NCBI RefSeq assembly: GCF_020184175.1
Contig: NW_026083105.1
Location: 1 to 64,000 of the forward strand
Direction: 5' to 3'
DNA from: Aphis gossypii
Lineage: Eukaryota > Arthropoda > Insecta > Hemiptera > Aphididae
DNA: 64,000 bases
The position numbers and the translations under genes were made by a program. Within the stretch, counting starts at the first letter, position 1. Every line of letters starts with the position of its first letter. The notes beneath the pieces were generated by a model. The model ran no database searches and was not told the origin of the DNA. It saw nothing but the letters and a program-made list of their open reading frames with translations. Below, in pieces: positions 35,680-48,126 of this stretch.

Positions 35680-35800
35680 AAATGTTAATGGATCTAAATG
35701 ACGCGGGATCATTTTGTCTCGGGATCTGAATGACACGGACCTGGTATCAATTCTTATCAGAATGGTTACCGGGATCTCGATGATGCGGGATCTATTTGTC
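35680..35800. repeat. Degenerate direct repeats with GGGATCT/ATGACGCGGG words
   Basis: GGATCTAAATGACGCGGGAT (about 35691), GGGATCTGAATGACACGG (about 35722) and GGGATCTCGATGATGCGGGA (about 35771) are imperfect copies of one unit. A related word occurs on the complement at about 11640. They stop just before the P-element TIR. Confidence 0.5.
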
Positions 35801-37049
35801 AGCATACCGTATCACCAGGTCCACGGTTTAAGATATACAGGTTAGCTATCGGCTATCTAAATTGTATTGATAGCTGCGGTCAGAACTCGTTACGGGTTTA
35901 GTGCATAATTTCACCACATATGTAGAGCGCTAGTAGTAAGTAGGGTCATATAGCATGTTATATTAATAGGTACCTATATTATTATTTGATAATTCGATAT
36001 TGTCTTTTCCTAATTTGACTAATTTCTAATTGCCTGTAAGTAATTATTTTATTTCTAGTAATGTTATTGTTATAATAATTATAATTAATTAGAATAAATA
36101 TAGTTTCATACCATATAATATAAATTAGATTTATGAAAATACGACATAAAAATGATATTATAAATTATTTATAAAGCAAATTAGTCGAAAATGACATCAA
36201 AAATTAGAAAATAGCTCTAAGAGCTAAAAATCCATTAACTATGCAAAAAATAGTAAAATGAAATTTCGTATTTGGAGCCTCTAGTGCACAAAACAAATTT
36301 ATGGCTTACTCTGCTATTTTTATCTGTATCCAATAAAAATTAGCAAATGCTATAAAATCTGAGCCCTGATAATTATATTATATAATTTTAATAAAAATAA
36401 ATAGGTGCTACAATTAAATTTTATTATAACAATTTAAGGTTTATAGTTTATACTAGGTATATGGACTTATGGTAGGTGGATACATAATTTTGAACAACTA
36501 GAATTAATCAAATTTTTCTGATTTGCATTTTAGTTTCATATTTAATAATAACATTATAGAGGTGTGTAATTTTGAACTCGTCAATGCAAAATTTATTTAA
36601 TAATTAGAGTTACGATGTTGATGACTTTTGCATTTTTCCCCCTTTGATTCTATATAATACTATCTTAGCTAAAAAATTAACCTTGATGCAGAATATTCTA
36701 ATTCTATTTTGCATTTTAGGCATTTTTAGCTGTAAATGCAGCTTTTAATTTATTTAGGTAATTTTTCAACATTTTTAAGTCATTTTTGTAGTTTATGTAA
36801 AATGTGTACATACACATGTGTATTTTTAATAATTTAAAATAATGCTTAAAATGTAAATGTATACTATTGTTTATTAATAATATTATAATTCATATTTTAA
36901 AATACTATTATACTCATATCTCTAATAAAAATTATTATTTATATATACATTTTTTTCACTTATTATAATTGTTTAGGTCATCTACATCCTAATTATATTA
37001 ATAATGTTTCTTTTAATTTTTGTGGTTCAATATTTTACCATAGTGAATA

Positions 37050-40000
37050 ATGCCACGTTCGTGCTGCGTTGTTGGATGCCAAACTGGATATAAGTCCAAC
37101 TCTAATAAAATTGTATCTACTTTCTCTTTTCCAAAAAATGAAAGTTTGAGGCAAAAATGGATAAATGTGATACCTCGAAAAGATCTTATTGTTACCCAAA
37201 ATTCAGCAGTATGTGCTAACCACTGTACTGAAGATCAAATTATTACAAAATGGTCTTCAGGGGTTGGCAACAATAAAGTGTGTGTAAGTATTTATTTTAC
37301 AAGTTCAAAAAGTACTATTTGATTAATTAATTTAAAAAATATGGTATAATAATAATAATAATAAAATATTTATAAATGTACAATTGTTTGTTTGTTTATT
37401 AGCAAATAATTAATAGACAAAACATTTTTTTTTTTACAATACTTACTCATAAATTCATATTTTATTTGTATTATAGGTACTTTATTTTAAAATAATATAC
37501 TTATTAATGAATAAATATATTTTGATTTAACACTTCTAACAAATTATTGAAACAATAAACTTCTTATAGATACTATGCCTTGGAATTCTATAGAAATTTA
37601 AGGACATTTTATAAATAATATTGTATAAATTAAATAATGTATAATATTTATTTATCACTTTTTTCAGATAAATTTAAAATATCCAAAATTGAAAGAAGAT
37701 GCAATTCCGTGTTTATTTCCTGGCCCAAAATATCTTTCAAAACCAATTAAAAAAAGAAAATCTCCTACAAAGCGAGTTAATTTGATGTGTGCACCCACTG
37801 ATTCTAAAAAAATGAAACCATTAGAAGTAATTTTTTTCAGTAGTAGGTAGTAAATAAATATTATTTCTATATCTGATAGTTGAAGTATATTCAAACCTTG
37901 TTTTAAACTATTAATATTTTCATTTATAGGTTGATTTTAATATAGTCGAACAAAATACTTCCGGTAATGAACTTAATTCAGAATCGATTGAACTTCTTCA
38001 AGATTCTAACATACCCACAAATCAAAACTTTGAAAACATTTGCAGTGGTATTAAATCTATTACCCTCCCAGGTAATTGGAAGTATGAAATATTCCAAAAT
38101 AAGAATATAACATTTTATACTATAAAATTGAATAAGAATGATGTTGGCATTTATATTGAAAAACAGATAATTCTTGAAACAAATATGATTATCAAATGTA
38201 AATTATATAATATTAATTTTGACATTCAAGATTTATCAGTGAATTCAAAAATTATTTGATTAGATGATTTGATTTCAGTTTTAAAGACTTTAAATACTAA
38301 AAATATATGTTCAGGAGGGCCTTAGTTGGAGAGTTTGATGGAATAACTGTTGATTATGCAGAAGTGGTTTTCCAAAATCGTTGGCGACACAAAAAATGTA
38401 AATATCTTATTGATAGATCATCTTCTAAAAACAAATGTATATTTTGTAAAAGATTAAGAATTGCATTCCGTGTAAAAAAATCAAGACTGTCTGCTGGAAA
38501 ATCTGCAAGATTAGTCTTACCCCCTACAAAGAAAAAACAATTAGATCAGCTTAGAAATAAACAGCATAACATACAAAAAAAGATTTTAAGAGCGAAACAT
38601 AGAATAAAAATTATACAAAATCAATTAAATGATGAAAAAGAAAAACTAAATACATTATCAGACAGTTCAGTTGAAGATTTAATTAATAAAAATAAATTAA
38701 ACGATTCTCAGTCGACATTGATAAGAGAAATAATTATGGCTAGTAGGTATAAAAATCCCAAAAACCGCCACTATTCAGAGAACTGGATGTTACTTTGTTT
38801 GTTATTCAACATCCGTTCACCTGGAGCATACCGTTTTTTACGAGAACAAGAGCTAATGCCTTTGCCATGTACTTCAACCATTCGCAAGCATTTGTCAATT
38901 GTTAAAACTAACTGTGGATTTGATTTAAAATTTTTTGATCTACTTAAAAGACGAATGTCTACAAAAAATCCTAATCAAAGGCACGGGGTTCTCTTATTCG
39001 ATGAAATTCAATTAAGAAAAGGTTTATACGTAAACACTAGGGATTTGACATATTCAGGTTTAGAAGATGTGGGAGAAGAAGTGGAAGTCTGCGGAAATAA
39101 AGCTGACCATGGTTTAGTGTTCTTCTTCCAAAGCCTAGCTGATAAATTTTCACAACCTATTGCAGTGTTTGCTTCTTCTAATTCAGTTAAAGGTTATTTA
39201 TATGTTATTATTATTTATTTAGTATATATTATATTATTTATATAATTTTTATAGTAGACTTAAAACTTTTTTTGTTTCAGGAACCGTGTTAGCTCAGCTT
39301 GTATTGCGAGCCATTATACTTTTGGAATCATCTGGGTGCTTAATAGATGGTATTGTTAGTGATGGTGCAACTACTAATCGTAAGATGTGGACGGAGTTAG
39401 GAATAAGTGGTGAATTAGGAGCAGTAAAAAATTATTTCACCCACCCTTCTCAAGAAAACAGAAAAATTTATGTATTTTCTGATGTTCCTCATCTTTTCAA
39501 AAACATTAGAAACCGTCTACATGACAAAAAATATCTCAAGGTTGTTATTGTGAATTTTGTATTATTTTATTTAATTATTTGTTAACTTTTAATGAAGGTA
39601 AATCCTGATGGAAAGTGTATAAGTTGGTGGCATTATATAGACACATTTAATGCAGATATTATTCATCCAGGAAATGCTTGTGCTATCCCAAAAATCACTA
39701 AAGATCATCTTTATTTATCAAATTTGATGAAAATGCGTGTACGTTTAATGACACAGGTAAAATATTAAAGTACTTAAAGCATTTAAATAAATTCTATTCA
39801 AAATATAAATTGCTATAATTTATTAGTGTAACTTGTATTTTTTTTAGGTATTTAGTCACTCAATGGCATGTGGGATAGAATTTTGCAGGCGCAATGGAGT
39901 GATTGGTTTAAGTGGTAGTGAAGAGACCCAGGAGTTCACTTTATTTCTAAATAATCTGTTTGATGCTTTGAATCGTCGTTATACTGCTGAAGGTATTTTT

Positions 40001-41134
40001 AAATCCAGTGAAGACTTTAAGGTATTTAATAACAACTTTTATTTTATGATCTCTTAAAGTACCTAGTTTTCACTTATACTAATGTTTTAATGTTTTAATC
40101 TTAATTTTTATTTTCATAGATTTTAGAAAATGCAGAGATTTGGCTTGATAGTTGGGAAAAAAATGTGAATGAATTTAAAATAAATCATAATGAATTTCTT
40201 ACACGCTCAACTGCAGAAGGATTACGTGTTACTTTACGCTCAACAATAGAACTTTGTCAATATCTATTGCATGACTGTAATTTTAAATATGTATTAACAG
40301 GGAAAATGAATCAAGATCCTTTAGAAGTATTTATTTTAAAAATGTTATCTATGACTGTATAAATTATTACATTTTGTGTTTGAATTTCAGAAATTTTTTG
40401 GAATGATTCGACAAGCAGCTGGTCCTAATGACCATCCTACAGGTCCCACTTTCTTACATCTTTATCGCATTTTATCAATTTATTCTGTACTACGTCCCCC
40501 TAAATCTGGAAATTGCACTATACTTGATTCACAGGCACCTACAATTTCTTTATCCGAATTAAAAGAAATATTTCACTGTGAATCAACACCAAGACAGGAA
40601 AAGATAAAAAGGTTAAAGTCTAAAGTTGACATGCTTATTGATCAAGGTTCATGGGAAGCAGATGAAATATTTGCAGATCACAACTACAACAATGCTTCTG
40701 TATTAAGTTGTATAATATACTATACTACTGGGTATGTATCAAAGAAGATTGCTAAAAGTACATCATGTCAAATTTGCTTGAGCGCATTGAAGACTACTGA
40801 TAAATTTGCTGATTTGCCGGAAGCTGAGTTATTAACTTAAAATCAAAAGGAGGATTGACACATCCTAAATATATGCTTGTTTCAATTTCTATACAAAGTA
40901 GAAGAATGTTTTGCTAAACACTGTAATCAAAAGAATGTTTTTGATCTTACAGTTGAAGATGCTTTAAGTTTTCCTTTTTCATTTCCCTGCTTTGAACATA
41001 AAAATGAAATTGTCACATCTATTCTGACTAATTTCATTGTAATGCGAATGCGCCACTTTGCTGTTCAAGAAAATCGTTTTGATATAAAAAAAAGCAGACA
41101 AAAGAAAAAAATTGCCAAATTGATCTCAACCTAA
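37050..41134 (+). pseudogene. P-element transposase (THAP9-like), recently broken
   Basis: Exons with GT-AG edges: 37050-37283, 37668-37826, 37930 to about 38256, about 38307-39192, 39281-39540, 39598-39756, 39848-40021, 40120-40326, and 40391-41134 in pieces. The first is a THAP C2CH zinc finger (MPRSCCVVGCQTGYKSN, FSFPKNESLRQKWINVIPRK, CANHCTEDQI) that binds element DNA. A coiled coil (KKILRAKHRIKIIQNQLNDE) follows, then the transposase core with LLFDEIQLRKG (first Asp), IVSDGATTNRKMW (second Asp), YVFSDVPHLFKNIRN, an inserted domain (VNPDGKCISWWHYIDTFNAD), and MNQDPLEKFFGMIRQ with the last acidic residue. Breaks: a TGA at 38257-38259, a shift near 38320 (NICSG to ALVGEFDG), and two shifts near 40835 and 40875, after which FLYKVEECFAKHC resumes. 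The remaining exons are open, so it is younger than the 25-31 kb copy. Confidence 0.82.
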
Positions 41135-42526
41135 GAGAAATTCTAAAGCTTTTCGCTCATTTTATTTTTTATATAATTAATAGCATGGCTTTTTGTTTTT
41201 TTTAGTAGTTTAGTTGCATTATTTAATAAATTTAGTCTTTCAGTTGTTTTGTTTAATTTGTTTTGGTAATATTGTCTGGTAGCTGTTCCAATTAAAGGTT
41301 AAAATAAATTGTGAAACACTAGAATGAACTTATTTTAAAATATTTTGTTACAGTTATGAAGAGGCAGAATTACTGTAATGTTTTCAGTTACAATAATAAT
41401 AGTAAGTTTAAAGAAAATATTTATATTCAATAATGAAAGTTATTTTGAAATTATTTGTATTTAATTACAAAACAAATGAAGACAATGACGAATGGAGTGA
41501 ATGTAAGACAATATAATATTATAGGTATATTATTAATTTTAATTTAATCTGTTGTAATATAGTCCATCCAGTAATAAATAAGTATAAATGAACCACTGTC
41601 TACCTTTACTTGTAAGTTATAAATTATCAACCATTATAATAATTAAATAGTACAAGGTAGGTAAAGTTTAATAATTACAATTAATAATAATTGTTTTAAT
41701 CATTATTTATGAATTTGTGATCGTTATTCGGTACATAAAAAATTACAATATCTTAAGCACAGTATATTTGCAAGATGTATTTTAAAATGTAATTTTGATT
41801 ACTTAAAGTAATAAAAAAAAATATGTGCAGGTGGACCTCTAGTTTAAGAATTTGAAGGTACTTATATCATTGTGTGCAGATACCTATAATTATTCAAAAA
41901 TATTGGTAACATAAAAATTTGTAATTGTAATGCATTTTCATTGAATATCAGCTGTTGTATGAATGGTTAACAAATAAAAATTTGAAACTAACAACCAGAT
42001 AAATATTAATTTGAATAATTTTTGTTCCAGGTAAAATGAATGGACAATAATAGTGAATACATTGCGATCTATTTCTTTTATAAAAATTAATGTAATTTTT
42101 TAAATAAAATTACGATATAATATTATTTTTTATAAATTATAATAATAATTGTACTTATTATATTATATAAGGTAAGTACTAAATAGATATTCACATACAT
42201 ATTCAATTATAGCCTTATGTCATTCATAAAATATCTATCATAATAATGTAGGTAATTGGCTGGGCTGAAGATAATTTAAAAAGTTTTGAAGATGATTCAA
42301 TGATTGGATGTTTTTAAACCATCTTTTAATAATATATATCGACATAATAGATATCTGAATAAATATATTTATATTTATTATTTAATTTATATTATATTTA
42401 TTCAGATATTAAATGTATGATCATAAATGCATTATATTCTATCATGTAGTATACACGCATAGACATAATAATATATAATATAATATATTATTATGTCTAT
42501 GAATACACGATTATAAGTAAAATATA
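41135..42526. other. 3' noncoding part of the P element
   Basis: AT-rich, without genes. It contains an inverted repeat around ATCTGAATAAATAT (about 42354) and its complement (about 42393). Confidence 0.4.
42459..42500. repeat. 42-base near-perfect palindrome
   Basis: ATAGACATAATAATATA and its complement, TATATTATTATGTCTAT, are separated by eight A/T bases. It lies just inside the right TIR of the P element and could form a cruciform or hairpin. Confidence 0.7.
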
Positions 42527-42659
42527 GCCCTACTTACTACTAGCGCTTTACGCGTGTGGTGAAAATATGAACTACTGAACCGTTACACATTCGGACCGTA
42601 TAGCGGGCCGGCGATAGCTAACCTGTATATCATAAACCGTGACCAGGTCAGACGTATCA

Positions 42660-44085
42660 AAATATTTTTATCACCGTTTTATCAATATTACTCATTTATT
42701 TGTTTACTAGTAATATCATTTATAGCATTTGTATTTGTTAAGACTAACATACGTTAAGTTATTCTCTTGTATAAAATTGATTTGACAATAGTATATCGTC
42801 GCTTGGCGTGAAAAACCTCCTAGGTATGTAAAAAAACCAAGTTTTTCAGGAGAAACGTTTTAGTAGTTTTAAAAATAAGTACCTATTGAATATAAACATT
42901 TCAAAAAATATTTATATTGTGTAAAATATGTTTAGAAATGAAATTGGGCTATTATTATTATTATATTGTTTTATCCAAAAGGGATATTGTTAAGATTTTT
43001 GCACATATGAGGTTTTGATAGTATTTTTTTATTCTGAAACACCACATAAGAGGTGTGTTGTTGACACATAGGAGGTTAATAATTATGTACATATTTTTTT
43101 CTTTACACATGAGAGATTTTATGCCTATATTATTTCAACTATACAAAGTACCCTAAGTATAAACTTACTACTTACTTAATATTATGCCGTATTGTAAAAT
43201 AATAATGAATCTTTAAAAATGATATTAATTTAATTTTATAGATCTATAATATAATATTATCAGTCAGGTTAACTAAGAGTTTAAAATTGAATTTTATAAT
43301 ACCTAAAAAGAAACATAAGCCTAAATTTGACCCTGGCTAAATATTCTGTAATATCTAATAAAGATACAGGAAGTTAAAAATATAGTTAGGAATAAATATT
43401 AAATACGTGGTTATTTAATTGATTTTATAATAATAATAAAAAATAACTTTTTCTGTTTCTTGAAAAACCACATTATAAAATAAAAATAAAAAGCAACAGT
43501 TAAATACATAATTTTTGGTTAAAAACTTTAAAACTTATAATAATAATGCATATAGGTACTTATGTTTAAATATTTTATCAGTCGTTGTAATTAATATAAA
43601 TGTTAACAATTTTAAACTAAAAATGTAATAATAAGAATAAGTAGGTAGGTATAACAAACTTTTTTCTGTGTTTCTGTTTCTTGAAAATCACATAACAAAA
43701 TTAAATAAAATGTTAAAAGGAACATACTACTGTAATAAACCGACATAGTCACTTTACTAGCACATAGTAATTTTACTATTTAACGACGGTTAACACATAA
43801 TAATAGTACATTTTATTGACTTGTTGTTTACGCATAAGGTTATGCAGAAATATAGGATGGGTAAACCAGTTCGCGATTCTACGAAATAATATAATATTAT
43901 TATTTCGGCCTCCTTTGATCCACCACTTCCATTCTTTACCGTGAAATCGTCCAGCGGAGATTTAGTATATATACGGGTCTCTATACACTGTACGATTAAA
44001 ATTAGTCTATCATCCCAGATCACCGGACTTAGCTTAGTCTTTGGGCCGCGCCCTAAAATCGCCGCTTGTACTCTGTTCGCGCAAA
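42660..44085. other. Spacer with a GC-richer part at 43.87-44.09 kb
   Basis: No supported gene. The 43870-44085 block is richer in GC. It has an open minus frame of 99 codons with no recognisable domain and adjoins the LINE fragment. The 18-base word shared with about 24126 marks its right edge. Confidence 0.3.
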
Positions 44086-44113
44086 ACATAGTGCTTATCG
44101 CTTGTTGACTTAG

Positions 44114-44447
44114 TATCTATGCCACTGCAGTATATATTACAATCATCAGCAAATAGTGTATATTTTATAGGTTTTTGTATATCATTAAAAATATCATTTA
44201 TAGCGACTAGAAAATTAATAGAGTTACGCTTATGACCGATCCTTGTGGTAGTCCATTTTCTGTAGCTGTATGGTCAGAGATAAAACGTTGTTAATTTTGA
44301 CTTGATATGTTCGGTCGGTGAGGAAGTTGTGTATGAATTTTAACATATTGCCGTCTACAGACCAGTTAGATAATATATCTAGGACCCTGTTTTTCCAGAC
44401 CATATCATATGCTTTTTCCAAGTCGAGTGCGACAAGAATGGTTGTAA
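44114..44447 (-). pseudogene. Reverse-transcriptase fragment of a LINE
   Basis: Leftward it reads TTILVALDLEKAYDMVWKNR, then GLPQGSVISVTL, and after a frame break TLFADDCNIYCSG. These are RT core motifs, including the catalytic FADD. The words match the LINE at 54.1-57.8 kb (GLPQGSVLSVTLFLV, FADDCNIYCSG), so it is a truncated relative. Its upper edge coincides with the start of the MULE inverted copy. Confidence 0.75.
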
Positions 44448-45214
44448 GATTACTTCTATGTAGATAACCTAAAATAAAACAGATCAAAAATACTAATTAA
44501 ATTGTGTTCTTAAAATAAAGAAATAATAATATAATATTTATTTATTATTCATACTATTTGCTAAATATTATAAATACCTATATTTTAGGGTTAACTCGTT
44601 TATACAAAACCCATAGAAATATATATAACTTTTTTTAGAATCGCGATGGCAATAGCATTATTACCGCCAGAAAATACACGTGAAGGTATTACGGAAAAAA
44701 AGTTCCGAGCAATATTTATAATACTGTTGAAACACATGAAAGTTTGAAATTTTTCCAATTCCTACAGTATTTTAATAGGACTTGGTTAACAGGTAATTTG
44801 ATTCTGTAAACAAATAGTTATTGTTATAATTTAATTTTTTCTCTAATACTGAGAGTATGAGTATAACTGAGTGAGGATCAAAATTATAATAAAATTAAAC
44901 ATTTTTTTTAGTTTTAGCTAGTTGTTTTTTTTTTCAATGTTAGTAGTTAATACTAATAAAACTACTTTTATAGGTTTATTTTCTGAACTACTGTCTGTAA
45001 TCTGTAACAGACTTGAACCGGCATACAAATAATGTATTAGAAATAAGTCATAGGAATCTTATGACTTATATATAATTTCCAAACCCAAACCCATGGCTAT
45101 TTATAGGTAAAGTATTAACAAGATTGATTTTAATAATAAATTGTCAGCTTTAATTTTTTTGATATATTTTTCAGTTACACAAGGTTAAGGTCTTGTATTT
45201 CCTACTTAAACAAT
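44447..45214 (+). repeat. Arm 2 of the inverted duplication: MULE gene fragment
   Basis: The sequence matches the complement of 18765-19542. Its exon encodes LTRLYKTHRNIYNFF and AIALLPPENT, and ends FLQYFNRTWLTG, with Gln where the 19 kb copy has a stop. A 17-base block (44690-44706) is inverted relative to the partner, with a local deletion that shifts the frame. Confidence 0.8.
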
Positions 45215-45249
45215 TCGAATATAAATAAAATATTATTTATATATATAAT

Positions 45250-45440
45250 TATAAATAATTCGAACTTTAAGCACTCATAAAAAAAAATTGTGACTAACGA
45301 TTTCGAATTTTTTTTTATCACTTTAAGAACAACTTATAAGAAACCTTGTATTAAATTTTCAAGATTTTCTGGTCAGCCAAAAAATTTTTATTGTTATTTA
45401 AAAAAAAAAAAAAAAAAATACTTAGAAAAATTGAGTTTTA
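45250..45440 (-). repeat. Fragment of the AT-rich repeat family
   Basis: AATTGTGACTAACGATTTCG, AACCTTGTATTAAATTTTCA and CAGCCAAAAAATTTTT match the complement of 22100-22200. It ends right before the next ORF. Confidence 0.6.
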
Positions 45441-45453
45441 GTGGTGTAAATTA

Positions 45454-45896
45454 ATGTGCGAAAACAATTTTAATACAATTATCGAAAATTTGCATACTCG
45501 TTGTAAACGTGTTAAGATAGCTGATAATTTTTTCTACTCTGTTAATGTAAACCAATCAACTATAGTTTTATATTCTAATGATAATTACATAACATTATAT
45601 CATATTGATCTTCATCGTTTGAAACAATTGCAACATTGTATTGACTTGTATATTGTCGAAAAACAGAAAAAATTAGAATCATACCAAAAAACGTTTGATA
45701 CAGCTTATGCGTTAATAAAGTCTGACGTAAATGGGTTACCATCATCTTGTCAACGAAAGAATTTACAAATCAATATATTCAAAATTATGATTTCAGCTAC
45801 AGTAATATACAAAGTGAAGATTGTTCATTTATGTACGAGTTATTACAATTTCATTTTAATTCATTGTTGAACATGATATTACAAGATTTAGTGATG
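45454..45896 (+). CDS. Unknown ORF with a probable frameshift
   Basis: An open frame from ATG 45454 gives MCENNFNTIIENLHTRCKRV, a mixed hydrophobic/polar region, and a helical, Lys/Gln-rich segment (IVEKQKKLESYQKTF). Near 45778 the frame becomes poor, while the next frame continues sensibly (IQNYDFSYSNIQSEDCSFMY, ELLQFHFNSLLNMILQDLVM) to a stop at 45894-45896. One base change in an A/T run would therefore join a protein of about 147 residues. I recognise no family. It begins at the edge of a repeat, so it may itself be part of a mobile element or a displaced exon. Confidence 0.35.
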
Positions 45897-46145
45897 TAAT
45901 ATAAAAAAGTTTCTTAATTTATTTTAATTTATCATTCTTGCTGAAAAAACTGTTATTTTATTAATACCATTTATATACTAACTTTCAATATTTTTATTTT
46001 TTTTTTATTTTTATTTTAACCTATAAATGTATTATTATTATTTTTTTTATCTAAATAATAAAAATAAATATAAATATAAAAAAAATTGTCTATTAAATAA
46101 AATTAATCCAACACCATATCCTATTACACACATTTTATAAGTTTA

Positions 46146-48088
46146 TTTTTTTTGGTCTGTGTCTGAGAAGCTTCTTGCCGGGATATCGCATCATTTTGTC
46201 GAAAACAGATTGAATGAGCGTAATCATTTCTTTGGCTGTAGTTAAATAATCTGGATGCTGCCCTGTTAGAGATATTTTTGAGTGAGCATTCAGCATGCTT
46301 CCATCTAAAAGAGTTAGGTTAGGTTAAATTAAATTTTATTATAAATATTTTACTTTAGTTATATATCTTAATATATATAAATCTCGTGTCACAATGTTTG
46401 TCCTCAATAGATTCCTAAACCACTTAACCGATTTTGATGAAATTTTTTACACCGCGTGTAATTTGGTCCAACTTAAAAGATAGGATAGTTTTTTTTCAAT
46501 ATGTATTATTAATAATATGTGCTCAAACAGGAATATTGAGATTTACGATAGAAATTTTTGTTTATAAATGGTTGCTATGGGGGTTATAAGATTTGAGAAT
46601 AATATTTATTTATTTGTGGTTGTTATGGTAATATATAAAATTAATATAATGAATTACGGATTTTGATAACATTTGGTAACCATTTAATAATATGAATAAA
46701 ATAGAATATAATATAATTCCTCCTATTGGTCGCAGGAAATGTGCTTATGTAATACAATTTTAAGAAAATACACCAGAAAAGTTCGGAATCTGGGTGTAAA
46801 AAAACACAACAACTGTCACTGCAGTTGTTCAGCAAGAAAATAAACTATATTAAGGTCGCTATTGATTATGATTGAATATAATAGTTATAGACCTGATGTT
46901 ATATTTTGTTAAAACCATAACAACAAAAATAAGAATTAGCGAAATAAGTCAATGGCCACAGTAAATTTAAAATTCACAGCAATAGTTAAATTTAAATTAA
47001 ATTAAACTTGCCAATCGCGTGAATGCACGTTGTGACTACAATATATATATAGAGTTGGTATATTTAACGAGCAAGATAAATATTAGTTAGTAACATTATA
47101 AACATAGATCATTATTATATTAATTATTTTGAAAATAGTGCTGGGATAATACACAATATAGTATGGTGTATCACATAGTACATAGGTATTTAAATGCAAT
47201 TTTAATATAAAATTTTCATATCTCCGTGATAAACCATATTTATATGTTTTATTAAATTTTCTCATACATAATAACACTAATACATGGCCTACGAAAATGC
47301 AAAAAAAACTAACTAACACGCGGGCAACGCCGTGTCGGGACAGCTTGATTATAATATATATATATTTAATATACATTTTTTTACAGCAATAGACTAACAT
47401 AACAAGTTATACTAAGTTTTATTGTTTTACCAACAGGCAAAAATACAAAAATCACGAGATGGCACATTATTGTATTTTACCCACTGTAGTAAAAAATAAA
47501 AAAATGACATAACTTTGAAACTTAAGTGTTAGAAACTATAAAATTCTTATACACATCTCGCGGGGTCCGCAATCCACCACGTGTGGATTGCCTACATGAT
47601 AATATACTGCTCTCATAATCATAAGAGAGTCTCACGGTAACGGTAAGCAGAATGACTATAATATTATGACTTGAGTTACTCACTGACTGATAAACGTAGA
47701 GCCTGAACAATGATAGATCGATGCTTACAATTTACACGGTACATTCGTAAAATCGTATCACAAATTTAGTGTGTAATAAGAAAGCATTTTACAAAATTCG
47801 CATATTAAAGTGGTGCTTTCACAAGATTTTTGAGAATCAAAACAGTCAATGAAAATGAAAAGTTTTGAACACCGTTAAACCGAATAGTAAATAACAAATT
47901 AATAAAAATTCGAATCTATATATATATATAGAATTTGCATTTTTAACGGGCAACGAAGTGCACGGGGTCAGCTAGATTTATAATTAATTAATTGTTAGAG
48001 ATATTTTTGAGTGAGCATTCAGCATGCTTCCATCTAAAAAAGTTAGGTTAGGTTAAATTAAATTTTATTATAAATATTTTACTTTAGT

Positions 48089-48126
<38 letters not shown>

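Larger units (their letters stand above)
35816..42652 (+). mobile_element. P-element transposon, ~6.8 kb
   Basis: Long inverted repeats bound a THAP9-like transposase gene. The left TIR (35816-35946) has CACGGTTTAAGATATACAGG, and the right one on the complement (42652-42527) has CACGGTTTATGATATACAGG; both continue GTTAGCTATCG. Both also share TTCACCACA and an inner identical 20-base block, AGCGCTAGTAGTAAGTAGGG. CGTATCAC lies before the left end and CGTATCAA after the right end, a possible 8-base target duplication with one mismatch. The exact end base is uncertain by a few positions. Confidence 0.8.
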
